Assembly: GCA_030151505.1 (NCBI GenBank)
Contig: JASLDQ010000270.1
Coordinates: 1 to 13,101 of the forward strand
Direction of reading: 5' to 3'
Origin: Chromobacteriaceae bacterium
GTDB taxonomy: Bacteria > Pseudomonadota > Gammaproteobacteria > Burkholderiales > Aquaspirillaceae
Length of the DNA stretch: 13,101 bases
Below are positions 1 through 9,082 of the stretch, piece after piece. Position 1 is the stretch's first letter. Each line of letters begins with the position of its first letter. A model generated the notes under the pieces. It did no database searches, was not told the DNA's origin, and was given only the letters and a program-made list of their open reading frames with translations. The translations under genes were made by a program, and so were the position numbers.

Positions 1-957
1 ACCGCCCATGATGCCGGCCAGCGCGACTGGCTTCTCGCGGTCGGCGATCACCAGCATGTCGGCGGTCAGCTCGATGTCCTTGCCGCTCAGCAGCGTCAGG
101 GTTTCACCCGGTGCGGCCATGCGCACGGTGATGTCGTCGGCCAGCTTGGTGCAGTCGAAGGCATGCAGAGGCTGGCCCAGTTCGAGCAGCACGTAGTTGG
201 TCACGTCGACGATGGCCGAAATCGAGCGCAGACCGGCGCGCTCGATGCGGTTGCGCAGCCAGTCCGGTGTTTTGGCGCGGGCGTTGACGCCGCGGATGAC
301 GCGGCCGAGGTAGCGCGAGCAGGCGGCCGGCGCAGCCAGCGTGACCGACTTCCTGTCGTCGATGGTAATGACCACCGGCTTGATCGCCGGCTGCGACAGC
401 GGTGCGGCGGTCAGCGCGGCCACTTCGCGGGCGATGCCGCGCAGGCTCAGGCAGTCGGCCCGGTTCGGGGTGATTTTCAGTTCGATCACCTGGTCGTCAA
501 GCTGCAGGTAGTCGCGAATATTGGCGCCGACCGGGGCGTCGGCCGGCAGGAGCAGCAGACCGTCGACATCGTCCGGAATACCCAGCTCCTTGCCGGAACA
601 CAGCATGCCGTTGGACTCGACCCCGCGCATCTTGGTCGGCTTGATCTTGAAATCCCCCGGCAGCACCGCGCCGATGGTGGCGCACGGCACGCGCGCGCCC
701 TCGGCCACATTGGGGGCACCGCAGACGATCTGGATCAGCTCGCCGGTGCCGATGTCGACTTCGGTCACGCGCAGGCGGTCGGCGTTTTCGTGCTTGCGCA
801 CCGACTTGACCTCGGCCACCACCACGCCACTAAAGGCCGGTGCGGCGGCTTCCGCGCCCTCGACTTCGAGACCGGCCATGGTCAGGAGATAGGTCAGTTG
901 TTCGCTGTCGAGCTTCGGGTTAACCCACTCGCGCAGCCAGTTTTCAGAAAATTTCAT
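1..957 (-). CDS. pheT: Phenylalanine--tRNA ligase beta subunit, N-terminal part (runs off the window)
   Basis: This is the beta subunit of the alpha2-beta2 cytoplasmic phenylalanyl-tRNA synthetase. In this family it carries the tRNA-binding and editing modules, while the alpha subunit holds the active site. The start is the ATG at 957, reading MKFSENWLREWVNP, the usual PheT N-terminus. It is preceded by a GAGG-type Shine-Dalgarno sequence and lies 21 bases after the pheS stop. The 319 visible codons cover the OB-fold tRNA-binding domain (roughly residues 40-150), the B3/B4 region, and the conserved LELGQPLHAFD segment near residues 256-266. The reading frame is open to base 1. The family is usually about 790 residues, so over half the gene lies outside the window. 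It belongs to the same transcript as pheS. The family identity is clear. Confidence 0.97.
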   Translation of the reverse strand, partial: MKFSENWLREWVNPKLDSEQLTYLLTMAGLEVEGAEAAAPAFSGVVVAEVKSVRKHENADRLRVTEVDIGTGELIQIVCGAPNVAEGARVPCATIGAVLPGDFKIKPTKMRGVESNGMLCSGKELGIPDDVDGLLLLPADAPVGANIRDYLQLDDQVIELKITPNRADCLSLRGIAREVAALTAAPLSQPAIKPVVITIDDRKSVTLAAPAACSRYLGRVIRGVNARAKTPDWLRNRIERAGLRSISAIVDVTNYVLLELGQPLHAFDCTKLADDITVRMAAPGETLTLLSGKDIELTADMLVIADREKPVALAGIMGG

Positions 958-978
958 GGTCTGTGTCCTCGCCCGCGA

Positions 979-2100
<1,122 letters not shown>

Positions 2101-2463
2101 TTAGGCGGCAGGCAAAGCGGCCTTGGCCTTTTCGACCAGCTGAGCGAACACCGGCTTGTCGAACACGGCGATGTCGGCCAGAACCTTGCGGTCCACTTCG
2201 ATCGCGGCGCGCTTGAGGCCGTTCATGAACTTGCTGTAGCTCAGACCGCATTCGCGGGCTGCGGCGTTAATACGCGCAATCCACAGTTGACGGAACTGAC
2301 GCTTGCGTTGACGACGGTCGCGGTAGGCGTATTGACCGGCCTTCATTACCGCCTGCTTGGCGATCCGGTATACGTTCTTGCGACGGCCGCGGTAACCCTT
2401 GGCCAGGTTGAGGACTTTTTTGTGACGAGCACGAGCGGTTACACCGCGTTTGACGCGAGGCAT
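2101..2463 (-). CDS. rplT: 50S ribosomal protein L20
   Basis: L20 binds 23S rRNA early in large-subunit assembly. In several bacteria it also represses its own operon by binding a leader mRNA structure that resembles its rRNA site. The 120-residue product starts [18 protein letters not shown] and has the long basic N-terminal helix ([19 protein letters not shown]) and the globular C-terminal half with [16 protein letters not shown]. Length and sequence match the family throughout. The start ATG at 2463 has a strong AAGGAG Shine-Dalgarno sequence that overlaps the rpmI stop codon. The 11-base gap to rpmI implies coupled translation. A terminator follows directly. Confidence 0.99.
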   Translation of the reverse strand: MPRVKRGVTARARHKKVLNLAKGYRGRRKNVYRIAKQAVMKAGQYAYRDRRQRKRQFRQLWIARINAAARECGLSYSKFMNGLKRAAIEVDRKVLADIAVFDKPVFAQLVEKAKAALPAA

Positions 2464-2474
2464 CGTTTAACTCC

Positions 2475-2672
2475 TTAAGCGTAGGGCAACATTGCACGGA
2501 CCGAAGCCATATTGCTTTCGTGCACCATCACGGTGCCACGCAGCTGGCGCTTGGTCTTGGTGGTCTTTTTGGTGAGGATGTGACGCTTGAATGCCATCGA
2601 GCGCTTCACACCACCATTGCCCAACACTTTCAAACGCTTTTTCGCGCTCGACTTGGTCTTCATCTTCGGCAT
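2475..2672 (-). CDS. rpmI: 50S ribosomal protein L35
   Basis: This is a small basic large-subunit protein that contacts 23S rRNA. The 65 residues start [20 protein letters not shown], the conserved L35 N-terminus, and include the [19 protein letters not shown] stretch; 65 is the usual family length. The ATG at 2672 has an AGGAG Shine-Dalgarno sequence about 8 bases upstream. The gene is preceded by a 152-base hairpin-rich leader after infC, where L20-dependent control would be expected. It is followed by rplT at 11 bases. It belongs to the same transcript as infC and rplT. Confidence 0.99.
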   Translation of the reverse strand: MPKMKTKSSAKKRLKVLGNGGVKRSMAFKRHILTKKTTKTKRQLRGTVMVHESNMASVRAMLPYA

Positions 2673-2702
2673 GGAAATGACTCCTGCGAGTTTTTTAGAT
2701 TC

Positions 2703-2800
2703 GACGCACGGTGGCTGAAATCCAGCTCTTGAAACCGGTGCGTCACGCTTTTGTACGGCTTGCGCCGTAAAACGTTACGGCAGGCGAACCTGCCGTAACG
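2703..2800 (-). promoter_or_regulatory. Tandem hairpin leader between infC and rpmI (candidate L20 control region)
   Basis: Three hairpins follow one another on the minus strand between the infC stop and the rpmI start. The first (2773-2800) is a perfect 12-bp stem closed by a UUCG loop and followed by four U's, so it resembles a weak terminator. The second (2754-2769) is a 6-bp TACGGC/GCCGTA stem with a GCAA loop; its 5' arm overlaps the end of that U stretch. The third (2703-2744) pairs GACGCACCGG with CCGTGCGTC around one bulged C. In E. coli and Firmicutes, L20 represses rpmI-rplT through leader RNA near this place, so an autoregulatory role is a reasonable inference. A simple processing site or partial terminator would also fit. 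Confidence 0.6.
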
Positions 2801-2824
2801 GATTCTGCAGCGGAAGAGACGGCC

Positions 2825-3343
<519 letters not shown>

Positions 3344-3351
3344 AGCTGTTA

Positions 3352-3356
3352 CTCCC
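3352..3356 (-). promoter_or_regulatory. Shine-Dalgarno site that fixes the infC start
   Basis: GGGAG on the minus strand lies 8 bases before the ATA codon at 3343. It supports ATA as the initiation codon over the TTG at 3358, whose last base is part of this site. No ATG in the infC frame lies between the thrS stop and the conserved RINGEI segment. Confidence 0.7.
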
Positions 3357-3388
3357 AACAGTAATTCGTAGTGCGCCGTGCACCTTGA

Positions 3389-5290
3389 TCAGTGCAGCAG
3401 TTCAGACTTGAGTCGTTCAATGAACTGGGAGAGCGGGAGCTGGCCAAGATCTTCGCCAGTCCGCGCGCGCACGGCAACCAGACCGCCTGCCTTTTCCTTG
3501 TCGCCAACGATGATCTGGTACGGCAACTTTTGCAGGCTATGTTCGCGGATTTTATAGCTAATCTTCTCGCTTCTCAAGTCAAGCTCGAGACGGAAGCCGT
3601 GACGACGTAGTTCGGCGGCCACTTCCGCGGCGTAATCGGCCTGATGTTCGGAGATCGACATCACCGCCATTTGCACCGGCGCCAGCCACAGCGGCATCGC
3701 GCCGGCATGGTGTTCGATCAGGATACCGATGAAGCGCTCCAGCGACCCGACGATGGCCCGGTGCAGCATGACCGGATGGCGTTTGGCGTTGTCTTCGGCC
3801 ACATATTCCGCACCCAGGCGCACCGGCAGGTTGAAGTCGAGCTGCAGCGTACCGCACTGCCACACCCGCCCCAGGCAGTCCTTCAGCGAGAATTCGATCT
3901 TCGGGCCGTAGAACGCCCCTTCGCCCGGCTGCAGGTCGTAGGCCAGATTTTTGGCCTCCAGCGCGGCGGCCAGCGCCGCTTCGGCCATGTCCCACTGCTC
4001 GTCGGTGCCGACGCGCTTTTCTGGCCGGGTCGACAGCTTGATCTGGATTTCGTCGAAACCGAAGTCCGCGTACACCTTCTGCAGCAAATCGATGAACGCC
4101 GCCGCTTCGTCCTGCATCTGCTCGTCGGTACAGAAAATATGCGCATCGTCCTGCACGAAGTTGCGTACACGCATGATCCCGTGCAGCGAACCGGACGGTT
4201 CGTTGCGGTGGCAGGAGCCGAACTCGGCCATGCGCAGCGGCAGGTCGCGGTAGCTCTTCAGTCCCTGATTGAAAATCTGGATGTGGCACGGGCAGTTCAT
4301 CGGCTTGACCGCGTAGTCGCGCTTTTCCGACTCGGTGGTGAACATCAGGTCGGAATACATGCCCCAGTGACCGGACTTTTCCCACAGTACGCGATCGACG
4401 ATCTGCGGCGTTTTCACTTCCTCATAGCCGTTGGCCAAGATGGTGCGACGCAGGTACTGCTCGACCTGCTGCCACAGCGTCCAGCCCTTAGCGTGCCAGA
4501 ACACCATGCCCGGCGCCTCTTCCTGCATGTGGAACAGGTCGAGCACCTTGCCGAGCTTGCGGTGATCGCGCTTTTCGGCTTCTTCCAGCATATGCAGGTA
4601 CTGCTCAAGGTCTTCCTTCTTGGCCCAGGCGGTGCCGTACACGCGCTGCAGCATCTCGTTGTTGCTGTCACCGCGCCAATAGGCACCGGCCACCTTCATC
4701 AGCTTGAACACCTTGAGCTTGCCGGTGGACGGCACGTGCGGACCGCGGCACAGGTCGGTAAACCCGCCCTCGCGGTACAGGCTCAGCACCTCGCCCTGCG
4801 GAATCGCTTCGATGATTTCGGCCTTGTAGGCCTCACCGATACTCTTGAAGTAGGCAATCGCCTCGTCACGCGGCAACTCGTAACGCTCGACCGGAATGTC
4901 CTTCTTCACCAGCTCGCTCATCTTCTTCTCGATGGCCGCCAGGTCTTCCGGGGTAAATGGACGCTTGTAGGCGAAATCGTAGTAAAAGCCGTTGTCGATG
5001 CTCGGCCCGATGGTCACCTGTGCCTCCGGGAACAGCTCCTTCACCGCATAGGCCAGCAAGTGGGCGGTCGAGTGACGGATGATTTCCAGCCCGTCCGGGT
5101 CGCGATCGGTCACGATGGCGAGATCGGCATCGGCGTCAATACGGTAGCTCGTATCGACCAGCTTGCCGTCGACCCGGCCTGCCAGCGCCACGCGGGCCAG
5201 GCCGGCACCAATGGAAGCAGCCACTTCGGCCACGGTGACCGGCTGGTCAAAAGAACGGATGGAGCCGTCAGGCAGGCGGATATCAGGCAT
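3389..5290 (-). CDS. thrS: Threonine--tRNA ligase
   Basis: This cytoplasmic class II synthetase charges tRNA-Thr and removes mischarged serine. The 633 residues (E. coli 642) comprise a TGS domain (1-62), an editing domain with H73/H77 in HSTAH and C181/H185 in LCRGPH, the catalytic core, and a C-terminal anticodon-binding domain (about 535-633). The catalytic zinc ligands C333 (MNCPCH), H384 (DDAHIF) and H510 (MLHRAI) are all present. The ATG at 5290 gives [10 protein letters not shown] and has a GGGGAG Shine-Dalgarno sequence 8 bases upstream. A GTG at 5410 would add 40 residues translated from the terminator hairpin and is rejected. The gene is preceded by a threonine-codon leader peptide and terminator, which suggests attenuation by threonyl-tRNA supply. 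infC follows at 45 bases. Confidence 0.98.
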   Translation of the reverse strand: MPDIRLPDGSIRSFDQPVTVAEVAASIGAGLARVALAGRVDGKLVDTSYRIDADADLAIVTDRDPDGLEIIRHSTAHLLAYAVKELFPEAQVTIGPSIDNGFYYDFAYKRPFTPEDLAAIEKKMSELVKKDIPVERYELPRDEAIAYFKSIGEAYKAEIIEAIPQGEVLSLYREGGFTDLCRGPHVPSTGKLKVFKLMKVAGAYWRGDSNNEMLQRVYGTAWAKKEDLEQYLHMLEEAEKRDHRKLGKVLDLFHMQEEAPGMVFWHAKGWTLWQQVEQYLRRTILANGYEEVKTPQIVDRVLWEKSGHWGMYSDLMFTTESEKRDYAVKPMNCPCHIQIFNQGLKSYRDLPLRMAEFGSCHRNEPSGSLHGIMRVRNFVQDDAHIFCTDEQMQDEAAAFIDLLQKVYADFGFDEIQIKLSTRPEKRVGTDEQWDMAEAALAAALEAKNLAYDLQPGEGAFYGPKIEFSLKDCLGRVWQCGTLQLDFNLPVRLGAEYVAEDNAKRHPVMLHRAIVGSLERFIGILIEHHAGAMPLWLAPVQMAVMSISEHQADYAAEVAAELRRHGFRLELDLRSEKISYKIREHSLQKLPYQIIVGDKEKAGGLVAVRARTGEDLGQLPLSQFIERLKSELLH

Positions 5291-5348
5291 TTGGGACACT
5301 CCCCGCGCATTCGCGCGACATGATTTCGATACGAGCTGAATAAAACGC

Positions 5349-5383
5349 AAAAAAAAAGTGCGACTGGGTAGTCGCACTTTTTT
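5349..5383 (-). terminator. Attenuator terminator in the thrS leader
   Basis: A perfect 14-bp hairpin pairs AAAAAAGTGCGACT (5383-5370) with AGTCGCACTTTTTT (5365-5352) around an ACCC loop. It ends in nine T's on the minus strand, 58 bases before the thrS start codon. It is a strong rho-independent terminator inside the untranslated leader of thrS. The remaining 58 bases show no usable promoter, so thrS must be transcribed through it. Because its arms are flanked by A and T runs, it could also stop transcription in the opposite direction. Confidence 0.92.
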
Positions 5384-5415
5384 ATCGAAGCAAGCTTTTA
5401 ATGGCGCCACCAGTC
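5362..5415 (-). promoter_or_regulatory. Predicted antiterminator pairing of the thrS attenuator
   Basis: The segment GACTGGTGGCGC (5415-5404) starts inside the leader-peptide stop codon. It can pair with GCGACTACCCAGTC (5375-5362), which covers the terminator's 5' arm and loop and part of its 3' arm. This makes 12 pairs (11 Watson-Crick, one G-U) with two single-base bulges, and it is incompatible with the terminator stem. A ribosome finishing the leader peptide would cover 5404-5415 and let the terminator form. One stalled at the threonine codons would leave it free, and thrS would be read. The pairing is seen in the sequence; the mechanism is inferred from classical amino acid attenuators. 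Confidence 0.72.
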
Positions 5416-5452
5416 AGTTGTTCTGTCCGGTAGTGGTAGTTCGGATTGCCAC
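5414..5452 (-). CDS. thrS leader peptide, four consecutive threonine codons
   Basis: This is a 12-codon ORF reading MAIRTTTTGQNN then TGA. It starts with GTG at 5452 and has a GGAG Shine-Dalgarno sequence (5461-5464) 8 bases upstream. The four threonine codons (ACT ACC ACT ACC, 5440-5429) are contiguous and end 12 bases before the stop. Immediately downstream is a segment able to act as antiterminator, followed by an intrinsic terminator and then threonyl-tRNA synthetase. That order and codon content match leader peptides such as ThrL of the E. coli thr operon or PheM of pheST, so the role is sensing of charged tRNA-Thr by ribosome stalling. The peptide itself probably has no function. It was found by reading the leader, not by length. 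No gene symbol is assigned because I know of no established name. Confidence 0.85.
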   Translation of the reverse strand: MAIRTTTTGQNN

Positions 5453-5474
5453 GTATTTTGCTCCGAAATGAATC

Positions 5475-5551
5475 TGGTAGGCATGATTGGATTCGAACCA
5501 ACGACCCCCACCATGTCAAGGTGGTGCTCTAACCAACTGAGCTACATGCCT
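5475..5551 (-). tRNA. tRNA-Val (anticodon GAC)
   Basis: The 77-base gene folds as a complete cloverleaf. It has a 7-bp acceptor stem AGGCATG/CATGCCT, a D arm GCTC/GAGC, an anticodon stem CCACC/GGTGG with loop TTGACAT (anticodon GAC, reading GUC and GUU), a 5-base variable loop, a T arm GTTGG-TTCGAAT-CCAAT, discriminator A and an encoded CCA. It lies between a strong promoter and the thrS leader. Its 3' end is only 10 bases from the leader Shine-Dalgarno sequence. No terminator or promoter fits between them, so it is probably the first element of the thrS operon transcript and is released by tRNA processing. Confidence 0.98.
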
Positions 5552-5565
5552 GTCGAGAGCTGCGC

Positions 5566-5594
5566 ATTGTAGAGATGGACCCTAACCTTGGCAA
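5566..5594 (-). promoter_or_regulatory. Sigma70 promoter for tRNA-Val and the thrS operon
   Basis: On the minus strand, TTGCCA (5594-5589) and TACAAT (5571-5566) are separated by exactly 17 bases, each one mismatch from the consensus. The expected start is about 7 bases before the mature tRNA 5' end. GCGC directly after the -10 element resembles the GC-rich discriminator of stringently controlled stable-RNA promoters. An A/T-rich block upstream (about 5600-5625) sits where an UP element would be. Confidence 0.82.
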
Positions 5595-5633
5595 GCGCCT
5601 TTTGCAAAAAAGTTTAAAAAACTTTCACTGGGT

Positions 5634-5639
5634 TATACT
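5634..5639 (+). promoter_or_regulatory. Probable -10 element of the tgt promoter
   Basis: TATACT matches the -10 consensus in five of six positions and lies about 36 bases before the tgt start. The -35 region, near 5611-5618, falls in the A/T-rich inverted repeat AAAGTTT-AAA-AAACTTT (5609-5625) and shows only a poor match. This promoter would be divergent from the tRNA-Val promoter. Confidence 0.5.
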
Positions 5640-5641
5640 AG

Positions 5642-6790
<1,149 letters not shown>

Positions 6791-6868
6791 GAAAAACACA
6801 CGGACCCAGGGGACGGCAAACGCCATCCCGGCCCGGCTCAACTAAGCAGTAATTAATCGCTTTCGTTA

Positions 6869-6874
6869 TACAAT
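6869..6874 (+). promoter_or_regulatory. Possible -10 element upstream of yajC
   Basis: TACAAT, inside TTATACAAT, lies 42 bases before the yajC start in the 126-base gap after tgt. No recognisable -35 hexamer stands at 16-18 bases upstream, so this may be chance A/T richness, and yajC may simply be cotranscribed with tgt. Confidence 0.3.
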
Positions 6875-6916
6875 CGGCCCCTTTCCCCATATATCCGTGA
6901 CCGGAGACCCTCGAGA

Positions 6917-7195
6917 ATGAATGAACAATTGATGTCCTTCCTGCCGATGATCGTCATCTTCGTGCTGTTCTGGTTCCTGCTGGTACGCCCGCAACAGAAG
7001 AAGATGAAGGAAGTCAAAGCCATGCTCTCCGCCCTGCAGAAGGGTGACGAAGTGCTGACTCAGGCCGGCATCATGGGCCGCATCACCAAGCTCGACGACG
7101 ACAATGTCACCCTCGAAGTGGCCAAGGGCGTCGAACTGCAGTTCCAGCGCGGCGCGATCGGCGCCAAGCTCGAAAAAGGCACGTACAAGAACTAA
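6917..7195 (+). CDS. yajC: Sec translocon accessory protein YajC
   Basis: YajC is a small inner-membrane protein that associates with SecDF in the holo-translocon and is not essential in E. coli. The 92 residues show one N-terminal membrane segment (about residues 8-22, FLPMIVIFVLFWFLLV) followed directly by the family hallmark RPQQKKMKEV. A cytoplasmic domain with GDEVLTQAGIMGRI follows. The start ATG at 6917 has a GGAG about 10 bases upstream. It precedes secD in the standard order. A hairpin with a short T run lies between it and secD and could lower secD expression relative to yajC. Confidence 0.98.
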   Translation: MNEQLMSFLPMIVIFVLFWFLLVRPQQKKMKEVKAMLSALQKGDEVLTQAGIMGRITKLDDDNVTLEVAKGVELQFQRGAIGAKLEKGTYKN

Positions 7196-7209
7196 GTCCG
7201 GCCAGTCTG

Positions 7210-7233
7210 CCGCGCCCCGATGGGCGCGGTTTT
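7210..7233 (+). terminator. Terminator-like hairpin between yajC and secD
   Basis: CCGCGCCC (7210-7217) pairs perfectly with GGGCGCGG (7222-7229) around a CGAT loop and is followed by TTTT and then CCTTT. The GC-rich 8-bp stem with a short interrupted T run is a plausible partial terminator or RNA-stabilising hairpin inside the yajC-secDF transcript. I see no promoter between it and secD, so complete termination would be surprising. Confidence 0.55.
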
Positions 7234-7258
7234 CCTTTCCCCCATCCTTCCGATACCC

Positions 7259-9073
7259 ATGAACCGATACCCGCTCTGGAAATACCTCGTCATCGGGGTG
7301 GTGTTGCTGGTGAGCGTGCTCTACACCCTGCCGAACTTCTACGGCGAAAGCCCGGCGGTGCAGGTTTCGACGACGCGCTCGGCCCTGGCGATCAACACCG
7401 CCCTGATGGACCGCGTAGAGTCCGCCCTCAAGCAGAACCAGCTGACGCCGGAAGGCGCCTACCTCGACGGCGGCAGCCTCAAGGTCCGCTTCGCCAACAC
7501 CGACCAGCAGATCAAGGCACGCGACCTGATCCAGCACGAGCTGGGCGACAACTACATCGTCGCGCTCAACCTGCTGTCCTCCTCGCCCGAATGGCTGGCC
7601 CGCATCAAGGCCCACCCGATGTTCCTCGGCCTCGACCTGCGCGGCGGCGTGCACTTCCTGCTCGAAGTGGACATGAAGGCCGCCCTCGACAAGACGCTGG
7701 AACGCTACGCCGGCGACATCCGCCGCGAACTCAAGGCCAAGAAGATCCGCTACGGCCAGATCCGCCGCACCGCCGACACGCTCGAAATCGCCGCGCGCGA
7801 CGAAGCGACCCTGGCGCAGATCAAGGACATCGTCGCCCGCCAGCTGCCCAACCTGACCCTGAACGACGCCGGCGGCAACCGCCTGGTGGCCTCGCTGACC
7901 CAGCAGGAAATGCAGAAACTGCAAGGCGATGCGATCAAGCAGAACATCACCACCCTGCACAACCGCGTCAATGAACTCGGCGTGGCCGAACCGGTCATCC
8001 AGCAGGCCGGTCCAAGCCGCATCGTGGTGCAGCTGCCGGGCGTGCAGGACACCGCCAAGGCCAAGGACATCCTCGGCCGCACCGCCACGCTCGAAGTCCG
8101 CCTGGTGGAGGACGATCCGGTCAAGCTGCAGGACGCCATCTCCGGCCTGACCCCGGCCGGCTACGAGCTGATGGATGAAGCCACCAGCCGCGGCACGCAG
8201 AAAATCCTGCTGAAGAAGGACGTGGAACTCACCGGCGACAACATCAACGACGCCCAGCCGGGCTTCGACGAAAACGGCACGCCGGCCGTCCACATCAACC
8301 TCGACAGCACCGGCGCCAGTATCTTCCGCCAGGTCACCGCCGAGAACATCGGCCGCCGCATGGCGATGATCCTGGTCGAAAAGGGCAAGGGCGAAGTCGT
8401 CACCGCCCCGGTCATCCGCGGCGAAATCGGCGGCGGGCGCGTGCAGATCTCCGGCAGCATGAATCCGGCCGAGGCCAACGACGTCGCGCTGCTGCTGCGC
8501 GCCGGCTCCTTGGCCGCGCCGATGAACATCGTCGAGGAGCGCACGGTCGGCCCGTCGCTCGGCGCCGAAAACATCAAGAAGGGCTTCGACTCGACGCTGT
8601 ACGGCTTCCTCGCCATCGCCGTGTTCATGCTGATCTACTACCGCGTGTTCGGCGCGATCTCGGCCGTGTCGCTCAGCGTCAACGTGCTGATGCTGGTGGC
8701 CCTGCTGTCGATGCTGCAGGCCACGCTGACCCTGCCGGGCATCGCCGCCATCGCGCTGACGCTCGGCATGGCGATCGACGCCAACGTGCTGATCAACGAG
8801 CGCGTGCGCGAGGAAATCCGCAACGGCGTGCCGCCGCAGACCGCCATCAAGGCGGGTTACGACCATGCCTGGGCCACCATCCTCGACTCGAATATCACCA
8901 CCCTGATCGCCGGCCTGGCCCTGCTGATCTTCGGCTCCGGCCCGGTGCGCGGTTTCGCCGTGGTCCACTGCCTCGGCATCATGACCTCGATGTTCTCGGC
9001 CGTGATGGTGTCGCGCGGCATCGTCAATCTGGTGTACGGCAGCCGCCGTCGCCTCGCCAAGCTGTCGATCTAA
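7259..9073 (+). CDS. secD: Protein translocase subunit SecD
   Basis: SecD is an RND-type inner-membrane subunit that, with SecF, uses the proton-motive force to pull translocating proteins out of the Sec channel on the periplasmic side. The 604 residues (E. coli 615) begin MNRYPLWKYLV, a membrane segment (about 8-26), then the large periplasmic region opening with FLGLDLRGGVHFLLEVDM (LDLRGG at 125-130). Five C-terminal membrane segments follow, with LGMAIDANVLINERVREE; D507 in this motif is the proton-relay position. The start ATG at 7259 is chosen by similarity to known SecD N-termini. An ATG at 7220, in the loop of the preceding hairpin, would add 13 atypical residues. Neither has a clear Shine-Dalgarno sequence. 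secF follows at 9 bases. Confidence 0.98.
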   Translation: MNRYPLWKYLVIGVVLLVSVLYTLPNFYGESPAVQVSTTRSALAINTALMDRVESALKQNQLTPEGAYLDGGSLKVRFANTDQQIKARDLIQHELGDNYIVALNLLSSSPEWLARIKAHPMFLGLDLRGGVHFLLEVDMKAALDKTLERYAGDIRRELKAKKIRYGQIRRTADTLEIAARDEATLAQIKDIVARQLPNLTLNDAGGNRLVASLTQQEMQKLQGDAIKQNITTLHNRVNELGVAEPVIQQAGPSRIVVQLPGVQDTAKAKDILGRTATLEVRLVEDDPVKLQDAISGLTPAGYELMDEATSRGTQKILLKKDVELTGDNINDAQPGFDENGTPAVHINLDSTGASIFRQVTAENIGRRMAMILVEKGKGEVVTAPVIRGEIGGGRVQISGSMNPAEANDVALLLRAGSLAAPMNIVEERTVGPSLGAENIKKGFDSTLYGFLAIAVFMLIYYRVFGAISAVSLSVNVLMLVALLSMLQATLTLPGIAAIALTLGMAIDANVLINERVREEIRNGVPPQTAIKAGYDHAWATILDSNITTLIAGLALLIFGSGPVRGFAVVHCLGIMTSMFSAVMVSRGIVNLVYGSRRRLAKLSI

Positions 9074-9082
9074 GGAGCCGCG

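Noticed and set aside
5291..5345. An E. coli-like thrS translational operator (tRNA-Thr anticodon mimic) next to the ribosome-binding site
   Set aside because: Only a 5-bp CGCGC-GAAT-GCGCG hairpin lies just upstream of the Shine-Dalgarno sequence. I see no convincing tRNA-Thr anticodon-arm mimic in these 55 bases, although a protein-binding role cannot be excluded by eye.
5291..5410. N-terminal extension of thrS to a GTG at 5410
   Set aside because: It would translate the terminator hairpin and poly-U run (residues such as TFFLRF). It is unlike any ThrRS N-terminus, while the ATG at 5290 has a good Shine-Dalgarno sequence and the standard MPDIRLPDG start.
7220..7258. SecD start at the ATG at 7220
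   Set aside because: It lies in the loop of a hairpin, has no Shine-Dalgarno sequence, and adds 13 residues before the conserved NRYPLWKY start of SecD.
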